Shown here one piece after another: positions 19,601 through 28,821 of a stretch of DNA of 64,000 nt (within the stretch, counting starts at the first letter, position 1; each line of letters begins with the position of its first letter). The position numbers were made by a program, and so were the translations under genes. Source of the DNA: Eubacteriales bacterium. GTDB taxonomy: Bacteria; Bacillota; Clostridia; Peptostreptococcales; Anaerovoracaceae. The notes beneath the pieces are model-generated. The model ran no database searches and was not told where the DNA came from. It saw only the letters and a program-made list of their open reading frames with translations. The stretch covers positions 124,001 to 188,000 of the forward strand of contig JAQUYC010000001.1 of NCBI GenBank assembly GCA_028692105.1. Direction: 5' to 3'.

Positions 19601-22600
19601 GATCATTTCCTGATATAGTTCCATTTCATGTGCTTTAATATTAAGAAATTTAGCCTCGACATGACTTCTGGTAAGTGCCAGCCAGAAAGAAGCATCACAG
19701 GTTTCTGCGCTGCTATATTTTTCTGCCATTTCCAGAATGGCTTCTCTGCTTTGTGCTGCAACGGTCACAAAGTAAATTCGTGCCTCCTCGTCTGGTTCTA
19801 TCTTTAATTTTATTTTAAGGCTGAAAATTGGATCTAAAACAGGCCCGACTGTATTTGACAGCGGCTTTTCGCTGCTGATTGAAACAGGATTATTGACCGT
19901 TCGTCCTCTTCCGATGAATTGCATCCTGTCTGTCTCATACTGTATATCGCCTATCATTTCACCATCTATTACAGGTATTTGCGCAATCCACATCTCTTTG
20001 TCCTCCGTACCTCGCGGTCTGCGGTTTGCCAACAGAACTTTACGCTCTTGATCAAATTCTGTTCTGACAAAAAGATTGCTGAAGGCGGGATGCGCCAGAT
20101 CACTGTTACTTGAAGCCAGGACGACTTCGAAATAACTGATTGCCTCAAGTATGCAGTCCCCAGTCCCATTATTTTTCAGTTTTATCAATCGAATTTCCGC
20201 ACTGTCATTTGTGGCTGCAACAACTTCCATAGATGTATCAATTTCACCGTCAGATCTTTTATAAACGGCCTTATCGGGAGTAAAGACAACTTCATATTTG
20301 TCGGGCGGGACATTGGCAGGAGCATAAGCTGCAGACCAGACGCAATTCCTGCTGACATCTTTTACATAAAAAAACATTCCATAACGATCGTCGACTAAAT
20401 CTTCCCGCCATCTTGAAATGTCAGCGCTTTTTGTTCTGCTGTAACCTGTGCCGCGATCCGTCAGCATCACAGAATAATTGCCGTTTGATAAAATATGCGC
20501 TCTGGGAAGTCCGGAATCGGGCATTGTAAATCTGCGGCAAGCACCTTTTTCCCTGTAAATGTTTGCTTTTGGAGCTGCCGGCTTTTCTTTGGCATCCTTA
20601 GTGAACAGGATATTGGTCGGTACCTTTTCCTGAAGCAAAAGTTTTGCCGCTTCTACATGAGGGTCCGCTGAGAAGCGAGTCTGCATAATGTTATCATTTA
20701 AATAATTGTTTATTGACAGCAAACTCATTCCCTGATGATGTGCCATAAAGCTTTTAATAATTATCTTTTGAGAATGCAAACCCGTTCGTTCCGGCGTATA
20801 GTCTGCAGCTTCATAAAACCCGTAGGCTCCTTCCAACCCTTCGGCTTTTAAATGCATAATATTTTTATAGGCTTCCCTGGGATTTACCATCAGTGCCATG
20901 AATGCTGCATAAGGTGCTGCTACCGCATCTTCTATCAATCCCCTCTTCAGCCCCAGCCAGGGTACTCCGATAGCTTTATACTGATAATCAAGGTTTGTGT
21001 CCAGAGTCCCATAACAAGATTCTGAAGATCCCCATGGCATTCCCCTAATCTTTCCATATTTCTGATGACTTTTTACGGCAAAAGAATATGTCTCATCCAA
21101 CAGTGTATTTCGGTAGCATTTCATGATCAGCAAAGGCATAAGATACTCAAACATAGTACCGCTCCAGGATACCAGCCCTTTATAATGATCGATTACCGTG
21201 AGAGCTCTTCCCAGCATAAACCAATGTTTATATGGAACATCTCCTTTTGCTATGGCAATGAAGCTGGTCTGCCTGGCTTCGGAGGCAAGCAGATCATAAT
21301 ATGAATTCGTAAGCTTTTTTTCTTCGATATTATAACCAATGGAAAACAGCTGTCTGCTCTCATTATATAACGGGACAAAGCTAGTGTTGGTATAAAGGAA
21401 TTGTATTCGTTCGGTCAGCTCATTGTACTTTCTCTGAAAAACTGAAACGGTTTCGCTCGCTTTCAATACGGCTGCTATAAGCTCATTCATCCAGGCATAG
21501 CCATTCTGAAAGGATTGATCCTTAATTTTTACTGAGGACTTTAACAGCTTGTCGATTTGTTTTATGATGCTTTTATTGATATCGGGTATATCCTGTAAGG
21601 AGACATTGGTTTTCAGGATCTCTATCAGTTTGTCTGTCTCTTCTGCCAAACTGCCATTGAAAAGTTCTTTCGGTGCTTTATCAGCCATAGACACCCAAGG
21701 AGCAAATTCATCAAGCTCTGCTTTAAGCATGCGTACCATTTGCACAGTCTTTGCTTTCCATACCGGCTTTTTGATCTTATCGATAACCGTACCGCTGATA
21801 AATTCATCTAATGCTCTGTTCCAGAGAATCAGATCGATTTTTTCTCCTTTTTCAATAAAATCGAAATAAGTAAATTCGGGAGGGAACACCTCATCATTTC
21901 CAATTTCGTTTCTTATAGTATCTTTTATCCCTTTTACAAAAACAGGATCAATTAGCGGGCTTGAATAATACTTCTTTATACCTTCGGTCAATGTAATCAG
22001 ATAGCACACATAATTGCCGCTGTCAACAGTTGATACATACAAGGGTTTCAAGGGCTGCAAGGTTCTGGTATCATACCAGTTATATAAATGTCCGTTCCAT
22101 TTTTCCATCTTTTCAATTGTTGCAACGGTTTTTGAAATTGAGTCTATTGTTTCCTTAATTCCGATATACCCCATATCCCTTGCCGATAAAAATGCTAAAA
22201 GCCCTAATGCAATATTTGTTGGGGAAGTTCTGTATGCAATTCCTCTTGGAGGATCTTCCTGAAAGTTGTCTGGGATCAGATAATTATTTTTTGAGTTTGA
22301 AAACTCTTCGAAATATCTCCAAGTTTTTCTGGCTATTCTGCCCAGCTCATCTTGCTCTTCTTCTTTCAGCACTTTTTCTTCTCTGTCGTCTTTTTGGCTG
22401 ATTCGGTATGCTATATAAGGTGCCGTACCCCAAACAGCCAAAAAAAATAATCGGAGAATGGGAGCGTCTGTTTTTATTAAAAATGTCACGGCAACCAGGA
22501 AAGAAGTGAAAATAAAGCTTGCCCCAGTGTCATACACATAGCCTCTTAATGATCCGACTTGAATCTTTTCGACATCGGCAGAGGTAACCCATTCCAGCAT

Positions 22601-25369
22601 ATTCTTCCTGGTTATGAAAACACGTATAAGTGTTATAATCACAGCGTGCAAAACCGTTACTGCCTGATAGGGCAATAGAATGACAGCAAGCATAAATTGC
22701 CAGAAAAGCGATTTCAACCCTGAAAAGCACGGACTATGCCTTTTAATTCTGTTAAATTTAAATCCTTTGCAGAACAGCTTGTCGATCAGGCTTATGGCAA
22801 AAGGAAGTCCGAGCACTATCATGCCAAAACCAATCCACAATATGCTGCTTCCGGGAAGAATACTGAAGCCAAGCAGTATTAAAAGCAAAACAGACGGGGA
22901 AATCAAACTTCTTCTCAGGTTGTCTGCTATCTTCCATCTTGAAATGTAAGACAAGGGATTTTTAATCAGTTCCCCATTTCGATTATGGATTTTCCTGCCC
23001 AGCCAAGGTATCAGCTGCCAGTCCCCCCTTGTCCACCTATGGAGCCTCGCCATATAGGATTTATAACTGGACGGATAAGAATCCACCAATTCCATGTCAT
23101 TGACAAGTGCAGCCCTGACATATGAGCCTTCCAGCAAATCATGACTGAGAATGGCATTCTCCGGCACTGCATCCTTTAAAACACCCTGAAATGTGCGAAG
23201 TTCGTATATACCTTTACCTGTAAAGATTCCTTCCCCAAAAAGGTCCTGATATACATCCGATATAGCACTGGCATAGGGATCGATCCCTTCCTGTCCGGTA
23301 TGGATTCTGGAGAATATCGATCTGTTTGAACTTTCTATGTCAAAAGTGACGCGAGGCTGCATAACTCCATACCCCTGTGTGACGATCTTCCTTTCTTTGT
23401 CAATAACGGGGATATTTAGAGGATGTGCCATTGTGCTTATCATTTTTTTAGCCATTCCGAAGGGAAGCAAAGTATCTGCATCAAGCGTTATTATATATTT
23501 GACATCATTAGTTGGCAGCTTTGCGTTGGAATAAAAGAAAAAACTGGTTTCCTGCGAACCAAGGAGCATTTCGTTAAACTCCATTAAAGCTCCTCTTTTT
23601 CTCTCCCATCCCGTCCAGTTATTATCACTGGCATTATATTTCCTGAGCCTGTTATAGAAATAGAATATATCGTTCCCTTCTTCTGCATATTTGTTATTTA
23701 AATCTTTTATTCCCCGGGAAACCAGCTGAATAATTTTAGTATCATCATTGGCGTTGGGTCCGTTTGAATCTGCAAAAGCGCCAATCAATGCAAAATATAG
23801 ATTTTCTTCTTTATTAGCAAGGTAATGACTCTCCATATTTTCCAGAAGCTGTTCCACTCTTTTTCCATCTGTCAGTAACGCCGGCATAACAACCATTGTA
23901 CTCATACTTTCCGGAATTCCTTCTTTAAGCTCAAGACGCGGAAAAAATGCCGGGCTTTTTATTCTACAAGCCAGCCTGTTCGCAATTAAGACTGATATTT
24001 CCGAAGCCGGGATAAAAACCGCAGCACCTGTTAATATTGCAAGCAGTATTCTGTTCTCATCTGGAAATCCTGCTGAATACCAGCTAATAAACAATACTGT
24101 AATCATGGTGAAGGCAATAATGAAGCAAAGGTACATGCTGCCCAAATTATTCATTAACACATCCGCCAACCTTTTAGCGGGCTTCTTTTTTAGATTTAGC
24201 CTTTTTTCCAGTATTCGCAAGCCAGCACCGGTAAGGTAATACCCAACATGGGAATTCCTGTCCGAATCGCTCTCTTCGCCTTTTTCTTTGCTGCCTTCAC
24301 GGGCGGCTTCCCCGGCAAGACTGATTGCTTCTCTTGCTATGTGCAGTTCTGATACTCTGTAAGCTTCTGCCAGTACTCCGATCCGGCTCTTATAATGATT
24401 TCTTGAACTGACATCCATAAGGCAGTATGTCCCGTCAGGATCCTGCTTTAGTATCTTATCCAAATTGCTTATCTGCTCAAATAATTCTGACCAATCAAAG
24501 CTTGAAATATATTTTAAGCATGCAATGCAGTTTCCTATCGTAACAGTATAGACGGCCTGGATATTATGTTCTTTTTCGGCAATTATTTCAGTTGAAGTGT
24601 GAAATTTTTTAAGGTTTTCATCAATACATTGCAAAACATTTGTATAACTTCGTCCGGACCTTCGAAATCTATAAAATAAATGCTCTATAAATGACGAGTT
24701 GACTACGTCGGCACCATTGCTTTTAATCAGCTTTATTATTTGTTCCGGATTTGTATCTTCATGAGTATACCATTCCTCGAATATCTTATCTGCCATATCC
24801 CATTGGGCTTTTGTTTCATTTATTTTTTCGCTTATCATTCTGATATTCTCTATCAGTGCCAGTTTAATCATGTCCGGGATAACTCTTATCTCTTTTTCAA
24901 GTAGGATATTATTCGATTGATAAGCCTCTAAATATTTGAGAAGTGTGTTAATCTCGATTTGACCGTCGGTATGTGATACCAGCTCCATAGCGATTGCAAA
25001 GACTCTAATATGACCCTTCAGGGCTCCACTATTTAATACAGGCATGCTGTAATAAAAATTCTTAGAAAAATCTCTGCTTATACCTTTCACTTGTTCCTCA
25101 ACAATATAAAAATTATCCAGCAGCCACTCAGCAGCAGGCGGTACCGCCTGTTTCTGCAACGCGTCATCATTTAAACTTTTACATACTGTCTGAATAAAAT
25201 TATAATTGTCGTTCATTCGGGTCAGTGGCCGGTTTTTAAAATGTATTTTTGAAGAAACAGTATGTTTTAGTGAGGTTATTCTGGCATGATCTTCAAGAAT
25301 CTCTCCCGGCAAAGGAACGTCAAAAATTTGAAAATTTTTATTTTTTTGTTTGCTGAATGGAAAACTCAA
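16616..25369 (-). CDS. ndvB: Cyclic beta-1,2-glucan synthase (NdvB/ChvB type, GT84-GH189-GH94)
   Basis: 2917 residues, the normal size for the NdvB/ChvB family. The N-terminal soluble region (to about 400) and two helices lead to the GT84 glycosyltransferase: DADT near residue 629 and the RLHRWTRGDWQ acceptor motif near 773. A helix cluster follows (about 813-990). Next comes a (alpha/alpha)6 domain (about 1010-1550) matching the cyclisation region now classed as GH189, ending with MAHHQGMSLL. The long C-terminus (1600-2917) is a GH94 phosphorylase-like unit with DWNDGM near 2590, which trims chain length. The enzyme builds beta-1,2-glucan from UDP-glucose at the membrane and closes the ring. 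The start is TTG with an aaggag site. It is divergent from cysK. Proteobacterial cyclic glucans serve osmotic and host roles; the role in Clostridia is not established. Confidence 0.93.
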   Translation of the reverse strand: MSFPFSKQKNKNFQIFDVPLPGEILEDHARITSLKHTVSSKIHFKNRPLTRMNDNYNFIQTVCKSLNDDALQKQAVPPAAEWLLDNFYIVEEQVKGISRDFSKNFYYSMPVLNSGALKGHIRVFAIAMELVSHTDGQIEINTLLKYLEAYQSNNILLEKEIRVIPDMIKLALIENIRMISEKINETKAQWDMADKIFEEWYTHEDTNPEQIIKLIKSNGADVVNSSFIEHLFYRFRRSGRSYTNVLQCIDENLKKFHTSTEIIAEKEHNIQAVYTVTIGNCIACLKYISSFDWSELFEQISNLDKILKQDPDGTYCLMDVSSRNHYKSRIGVLAEAYRVSELHIAREAISLAGEAAREGSKEKGEESDSDRNSHVGYYLTGAGLRILEKRLNLKKKPAKRLADVLMNNLGSMYLCFIIAFTMITVLFISWYSAGFPDENRILLAILTGAAVFIPASEISVLIANRLACRIKSPAFFPRLELKEGIPESMSTMVVMPALLTDGKRVEQLLENMESHYLANKEENLYFALIGAFADSNGPNANDDTKIIQLVSRGIKDLNNKYAEEGNDIFYFYNRLRKYNASDNNWTGWERKRGALMEFNEMLLGSQETSFFFYSNAKLPTNDVKYIITLDADTLLPFGMAKKMISTMAHPLNIPVIDKERKIVTQGYGVMQPRVTFDIESSNRSIFSRIHTGQEGIDPYASAISDVYQDLFGEGIFTGKGIYELRTFQGVLKDAVPENAILSHDLLEGSYVRAALVNDMELVDSYPSSYKSYMARLHRWTRGDWQLIPWLGRKIHNRNGELIKNPLSYISRWKIADNLRRSLISPSVLLLILLGFSILPGSSILWIGFGMIVLGLPFAISLIDKLFCKGFKFNRIKRHSPCFSGLKSLFWQFMLAVILLPYQAVTVLHAVIITLIRVFITRKNMLEWVTSADVEKIQVGSLRGYVYDTGASFIFTSFLVAVTFLIKTDAPILRLFFLAVWGTAPYIAYRISQKDDREEKVLKEEEQDELGRIARKTWRYFEEFSNSKNNYLIPDNFQEDPPRGIAYRTSPTNIALGLLAFLSARDMGYIGIKETIDSISKTVATIEKMEKWNGHLYNWYDTRTLQPLKPLYVSTVDSGNYVCYLITLTEGIKKYYSSPLIDPVFVKGIKDTIRNEIGNDEVFPPEFTYFDFIEKGEKIDLILWNRALDEFISGTVIDKIKKPVWKAKTVQMVRMLKAELDEFAPWVSMADKAPKELFNGSLAEETDKLIEILKTNVSLQDIPDINKSIIKQIDKLLKSSVKIKDQSFQNGYAWMNELIAAVLKASETVSVFQRKYNELTERIQFLYTNTSFVPLYNESRQLFSIGYNIEEKKLTNSYYDLLASEARQTSFIAIAKGDVPYKHWFMLGRALTVIDHYKGLVSWSGTMFEYLMPLLIMKCYRNTLLDETYSFAVKSHQKYGKIRGMPWGSSESCYGTLDTNLDYQYKAIGVPWLGLKRGLIEDAVAAPYAAFMALMVNPREAYKNIMHLKAEGLEGAYGFYEAADYTPERTGLHSQKIIIKSFMAHHQGMSLLSINNYLNDNIMQTRFSADPHVEAAKLLLQEKVPTNILFTKDAKEKPAAPKANIYREKGACRRFTMPDSGLPRAHILSNGNYSVMLTDRGTGYSRTKSADISRWREDLVDDRYGMFFYVKDVSRNCVWSAAYAPANVPPDKYEVVFTPDKAVYKRSDGEIDTSMEVVAATNDSAEIRLIKLKNNGTGDCILEAISYFEVVLASSNSDLAHPAFSNLFVRTEFDQERKVLLANRRPRGTEDKEMWIAQIPVIDGEMIGDIQYETDRMQFIGRGRTVNNPVSISSEKPLSNTVGPVLDPIFSLKIKLKIEPDEEARIYFVTVAAQSREAILEMAEKYSSAETCDASFWLALTRSHVEAKFLNIKAHEMELYQEMISDILFISPQRLKYRDIIKANRKGQSSLWPYGISGDRPIILMVIHKTEEAEILYEVLKAHEYWRTKDLRVDLVILIREENSYSNPVYSLIAEIIHSNQTYDACNHHNDIFLINSNTMSDGDLELLYAVARLIFTGDGGTMKEQMMSEYPNNITRSLPENDTKKPKPVNMAEHQHIVKRKQTPLYGKRVADVNELQFFNGSGGFSSDGREYVIRLADEQMTPAPWVNVISNPDFGFMVTEAGGGFSWCENSRENKISTWSNDPVSDGQGEIFYLCDENKELWSITPLPIREKEDYIIRHGFGYTEFHHESHGVLQSLVQFVPVKESVKISIIQLSNKSNEDKTISITYYLKPVLGVNTRETSMHLMSSQSEEGVLMIENRYNREFADRVCFMDTSAEERYITGDRNEFLGSGGTNAPDSLKRNKLSGRSGACYDPCAAMQVHINLKANETSEIVFLLGMARSKEEVRELAAAFRNTEKAKESLMEVKEFWQEKLQTIQVNTPDPSMNIMMNGWLLYQTISCRLWSRSAFYQAGGAFGFRDQLQDCLSAAVVWPEIAEKQILKHAAHQFIEGDVLHWWHEPAGKGTRTRISDDYLWLPYVTAEYIRITGDFEVLNRQIPFLEGDILKGYENERYFQPGITKETASLYAHCIRAVENALKFGERGLPLIGGGDWNDGMNTVGNGGKGESVWLGWFLYSTLQKFIPICRCMKDDTRAEKYEILGNTVTDAIEKNCWDGNWYVRAFFDDGEPLGSVRKKECKIDSLTQSWAVISGKGDIERAVIAMNSIEDYLVMHEEGLIKLLTPPFNDGDSEPGYIKGYVPGVRENGGQYTHAAAWVIMAFAMLGNGDKAGELFRLVNPINHTRTDRECSIYKTEPYAVPADVYAVHPHTGRGGWTWYTGSANWIYKAGLENILGFRKYADKLIIDPCIPKKWKEYILKYNYIKTTYNIKVINPDMVCRGVASITVDGKVLNGNEIELKNDKKRHDVEVLMGTPLNYI

Positions 25370-25523
25370 CTGTGCTTCTCCTTATGATATATTTCAGGGT
25401 TTACCAAATATTATTGCCAAAAACATGTTCATAATATTCCCTTCGAAACCTTATAATTTCATTATGGTTGTAATTGAACAGTTTCACGCCCATAATCATA
25501 TATACTAAGATGTTAAAAAAGTG

Positions 25524-25552
25524 TTGAATAATCAACAATTGTAATATAGTAT
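25524..25552 (+). promoter_or_regulatory. Candidate promoter of the cysteine synthase gene
   Basis: TTGAAT (25524-25529), a 17-base spacer and TAGTAT (25547-25552), 27 bases before the ATG. The -35 overlaps a small inverted repeat, GTTGA-ataa-TCAAC. I saw no T-box or S-box leader, since the 5' leader would be too short for one. Confidence 0.5.
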
Positions 25553-25578
25553 TACTATGGAAATAGGAGGATTAGACA

Positions 25579-26475
25579 ATGTATGACAACATTCTTGATA
25601 CCATTGGGCATACTCCATTGGTTAGAATTAATAAATTAAATCCGAAACCACATGTATTGCTTTACGCAAAAGTGGAAGGTTTTAATCCCACCGGAAGCAT
25701 CAAAGACCGCATAGCCCTTAAAATGGTTGAGCAGGCTGAGGAATGCGGTGATCTTATTCCGGGTAAAACTATCATAGAGCCGACTTCCGGCAACACCGGG
25801 ATTGGTCTTGCAATGATTGGTGCAGTCAAAGGCTATTCCGTTGCAATTGTCATGAGTGAAGCGGTCTCGGTTGAGCGGCGCAAGATGATTGAAGCTTTTG
25901 GAGCTAAAACGATTCTTACAGATGCTTCTCTCGGAACGGACGGTGCCATCAGAAAAGCTCATGAGCTGGTTAGTAACGACCCTGATAAATACTTCATGCC
26001 AAATCAGTTTTCCAATGTATACAATAAATTGGCTCATTATCAAACAACTGCAAATGAAATCTGGGAAGATTCCAATGGAATGGTAACTCATTTTGTATCA
26101 GCATTGGGAACATCGGGTACTTTGATGGGGGTTGGTCTCGGACTGAAGGATAAAAACCCAGATATCAGGATAGTTGAAGCACACCCTGTCAGAGGCCATT
26201 ATATTCAGGGGCTTAAAAATATGGAAGAGGCGATTGTTCCGGAAATCTATGATTCGTCAAAAATCGATCGTACAGTGATGATAGAATCCGAGGAAGCTTT
26301 TGCTATGTCCAGGGAAATCGTAAGGCAGGAAGGTATTTTTGTCGGTATGAGCAGCGGCGCAGCTATGGTCGCAGCACTCGAATGTGTAAAGAATATAGAG
26401 GAGGGTTTTGTCGTTGTCGCATTTGCAGACCGCGGCGAAAAATATCTAAGCACGACATTGTTTGATCCCCGCTGA
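25579..26475 (+). CDS. cysK: Cysteine synthase (PLP-dependent O-acetylserine sulfhydrylase family)
   Basis: 298 residues, a typical CysK/CysM length. The PLP Lys is in GSIKDR near residue 42, the phosphate- and substrate-binding PTSGNTG loop is near 69, and a GTSGTLMG glycine loop is near 175. It makes L-cysteine from O-acetylserine and sulfide, or from a related activated serine, in the cytosol. No serine acetyltransferase lies beside it. CysK and CysM cannot be separated confidently by eye, and the C-terminus is slightly shorter than E. coli CysK, closer to CysM. The ATG follows an aggagg site. It is divergent from the glucan synthase. Confidence 0.9.
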   Translation: MYDNILDTIGHTPLVRINKLNPKPHVLLYAKVEGFNPTGSIKDRIALKMVEQAEECGDLIPGKTIIEPTSGNTGIGLAMIGAVKGYSVAIVMSEAVSVERRKMIEAFGAKTILTDASLGTDGAIRKAHELVSNDPDKYFMPNQFSNVYNKLAHYQTTANEIWEDSNGMVTHFVSALGTSGTLMGVGLGLKDKNPDIRIVEAHPVRGHYIQGLKNMEEAIVPEIYDSSKIDRTVMIESEEAFAMSREIVRQEGIFVGMSSGAAMVAALECVKNIEEGFVVVAFADRGEKYLSTTLFDPR

Positions 26476-26577
26476 TGCTGCCTATAAGGATTTGACTTTA
26501 TTTCTCAAAAATGTAACACTAATATTAATCCAACTTATATGTAAATTTTGTAAATTAAAGTATTGGGAGGAGACACT

Positions 26578-28785
26578 ATGAGTAAATTAATTATTATTTC
26601 AAACCGACTGCCTATCACTATCAAGAAAAATGGTGATAGGCTTCAGTATCAAAAAAGTATCGGGGGACTTGTAACGGGCTTAAAAAGGTATCATGAAAAA
26701 GCAGGCAGTCTTTGGGCCGGCTGGACGGGAATGGCGGACGATGATATCAGCGATATTGATAAAGATACCATTAAGAATGAGTTACATAAAACCTACCAAT
26801 ATCTACCTGTCTTTTTAACGAATGAAGAAGTTAATCTTTATTATAACGGATTTTCTAATAAGACAATATGGCCCTTGTTCCATTATTTTACTGGCAAAGT
26901 CCAGTATGAGCCTGAAACCTGGCAGGCTTACCGGCATGTCAATGAAAAATTCTTTAAAGCAGTCGAACCTGTTATCGAAAGTGATGATATCATTTGGGTC
27001 CATGATTATCAATTAATGCTGCTGCCGCAAATGATAAAGGAAAGATTTCCGGATACACAGGTAGGATTTTTCCTTCATATTCCTTTCCCCTCTTTTGAGA
27101 TCTTCCGTTTGCTTATATGGCGCAATGAAATACTGAAAGGCTTATTGGGCGCAGATTTGATCGGATTTCATACCTATGACTATGTGCGCCATTTCCTGAG
27201 CGCCACACGCCACCTTCTTGACCTTGAAAGCAATATGAACAGAATCAGTTATGAGGATCGCTACGTTCAGGTAGATGCTTTCCCCATGGGAATCAGTTAT
27301 GATTTCTTTGCTACAGAACGTAAAAATGATCCTTTTGAGGAAGAAGTCCGGGATATTATAGATAAAGCGGATGGAATCAAGATGATTGTATCTATAGACC
27401 GCCTGGATTATTCTAAAGGCATTCCTGAACGCCTGAGATCTTTTAATCGTTTTCTTACAATGTACCCGGAATACCTGGAAAAGGTCAGGCTGAATTTAAT
27501 TGTCGCCCCCTCCAGAGTCGATGTCGACTACTATGAGGAAATAAGAAGAGAGATCAATGAATTAGTCAGCAGCATCAATGGAAAATTTGGTACTTTCACC
27601 TGGATGCCTGTTTGGTTTTTCTTCCGTTCATTTTCCCAGGAAAGCCTGATTACACTTTACCGACATTCAGATGTTTTGCTGGTCACGGCACTCCGTGATG
27701 GAATGAACCTGGTGTGCAAGGAATATATAGCAGCCAGGACAGATTACGGAGGCATGGTCGTTATAAGCGAAACAACAGGTGCAGCAAGTGAGCTTGGAGA
27801 AGCTGTTATTGTAAATGCCAACGATTACGATGGAGTTGCCTGCGGCATAAAGGCTGCCCTCGACATGACCGATGCTGAAAAAATAGCCAGAAATAAAATA
27901 ATGAGCCGACGTATACAGCGATATGACGTTAAATTCTGGGCAAGTGAATTTTTAAATTCATTGCAGAATACCTTCATGTATTCAGAGCGGAGCATCACAC
28001 AAAGAAGTCTTGAAAAAGCCAAGCTAATTGTTGAGAGTGCATATAAAGATGCAAATAAAAGGGTGCTCTTTCTTGATTACGATGGAACCTTGGTTGGATT
28101 TAAAGCCAAGCCTGAGCAGGCTAAACCCGATGCTGAGTTAAAGCAGTTATTGATTAATCTTATAGAAGATCCAAAAAATACTGTCGTTCTGATCTCCGGC
28201 AGAGACCGTTATACCTTGGAGGAATGGTTCGGTGACCTTGATATACATATCTTCTCATCTCACGGGTTATGGATCAGACATCCCGGTCAGGACTGGATCA
28301 TGACCGTACCAATAGACAATAACTGGAAAGATTCGGTCCGACATATCCTGGAATTGTATACTGACCGTACACCGGGCTCATTCATCGAAGAAAAAGAATA
28401 TTCACTTGCATGGCACTATCGGCTGAGTGACCCTGATTTGATCAAAGTAAAATTGATTGAAGTTAAGGAAACATTGATGTCAATGACGCAGCAAGGTACG
28501 CTTGGGCTGCTGGAAGGGAATAAAGTACTGGAAGTAAAAGATAACAGAGTCAATAAAGGATATACGGCATCTTCATTTATAAGCGATAAGGGGTATGACT
28601 TTATGTTTGCCGCCGGAGATGATTATACAGATGAGGATATGTTCTCCGCTCTCCCTGAAAATACGTTTACAGTAAGAGTTGGTCTGGGATATACGGGCGC
28701 CCGTTACTTCCTGAAATCCTGGCAATCTATGCGCTCGGTTCTTGAAAATTTTATTGATTTAAGCCAGACTGATATATATGACTAA
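26578..28785 (+). CDS. otsAB: Fused trehalose-6-phosphate synthase/phosphatase (OtsA-OtsB)
   Basis: 735 residues from the ATG at 26578, which has a gggaggag site. A TTG six codons earlier lies inside that site and is unlikely. The N-terminal GT20 synthase (about 1-465) has the SIGGLVTGL loop, WVHDYQLML, VDRLDYSKG-like SIDRLDYSKG and RDGMNLV. The C-terminal HAD-type phosphatase (about 490-735) has FLDYDGTL with the nucleophile Asp and GDDYTDEDMF with the metal ligands. The enzyme makes trehalose from UDP-glucose and glucose-6-P in two steps on one chain, an arrangement commoner in eukaryotes and some Bacteroidota and Clostridia than in Proteobacteria. The GH65 phosphorylase and beta-phosphoglucomutase follow in the same direction, giving synthesis and breakdown in one cluster. 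Confidence 0.95.
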   Translation: MSKLIIISNRLPITIKKNGDRLQYQKSIGGLVTGLKRYHEKAGSLWAGWTGMADDDISDIDKDTIKNELHKTYQYLPVFLTNEEVNLYYNGFSNKTIWPLFHYFTGKVQYEPETWQAYRHVNEKFFKAVEPVIESDDIIWVHDYQLMLLPQMIKERFPDTQVGFFLHIPFPSFEIFRLLIWRNEILKGLLGADLIGFHTYDYVRHFLSATRHLLDLESNMNRISYEDRYVQVDAFPMGISYDFFATERKNDPFEEEVRDIIDKADGIKMIVSIDRLDYSKGIPERLRSFNRFLTMYPEYLEKVRLNLIVAPSRVDVDYYEEIRREINELVSSINGKFGTFTWMPVWFFFRSFSQESLITLYRHSDVLLVTALRDGMNLVCKEYIAARTDYGGMVVISETTGAASELGEAVIVNANDYDGVACGIKAALDMTDAEKIARNKIMSRRIQRYDVKFWASEFLNSLQNTFMYSERSITQRSLEKAKLIVESAYKDANKRVLFLDYDGTLVGFKAKPEQAKPDAELKQLLINLIEDPKNTVVLISGRDRYTLEEWFGDLDIHIFSSHGLWIRHPGQDWIMTVPIDNNWKDSVRHILELYTDRTPGSFIEEKEYSLAWHYRLSDPDLIKVKLIEVKETLMSMTQQGTLGLLEGNKVLEVKDNRVNKGYTASSFISDKGYDFMFAAGDDYTDEDMFSALPENTFTVRVGLGYTGARYFLKSWQSMRSVLENFIDLSQTDIYD

Positions 28786-28821
28786 ATCATCATCTCTTAA
28801 AATGAATCGAAAGGTATTGTT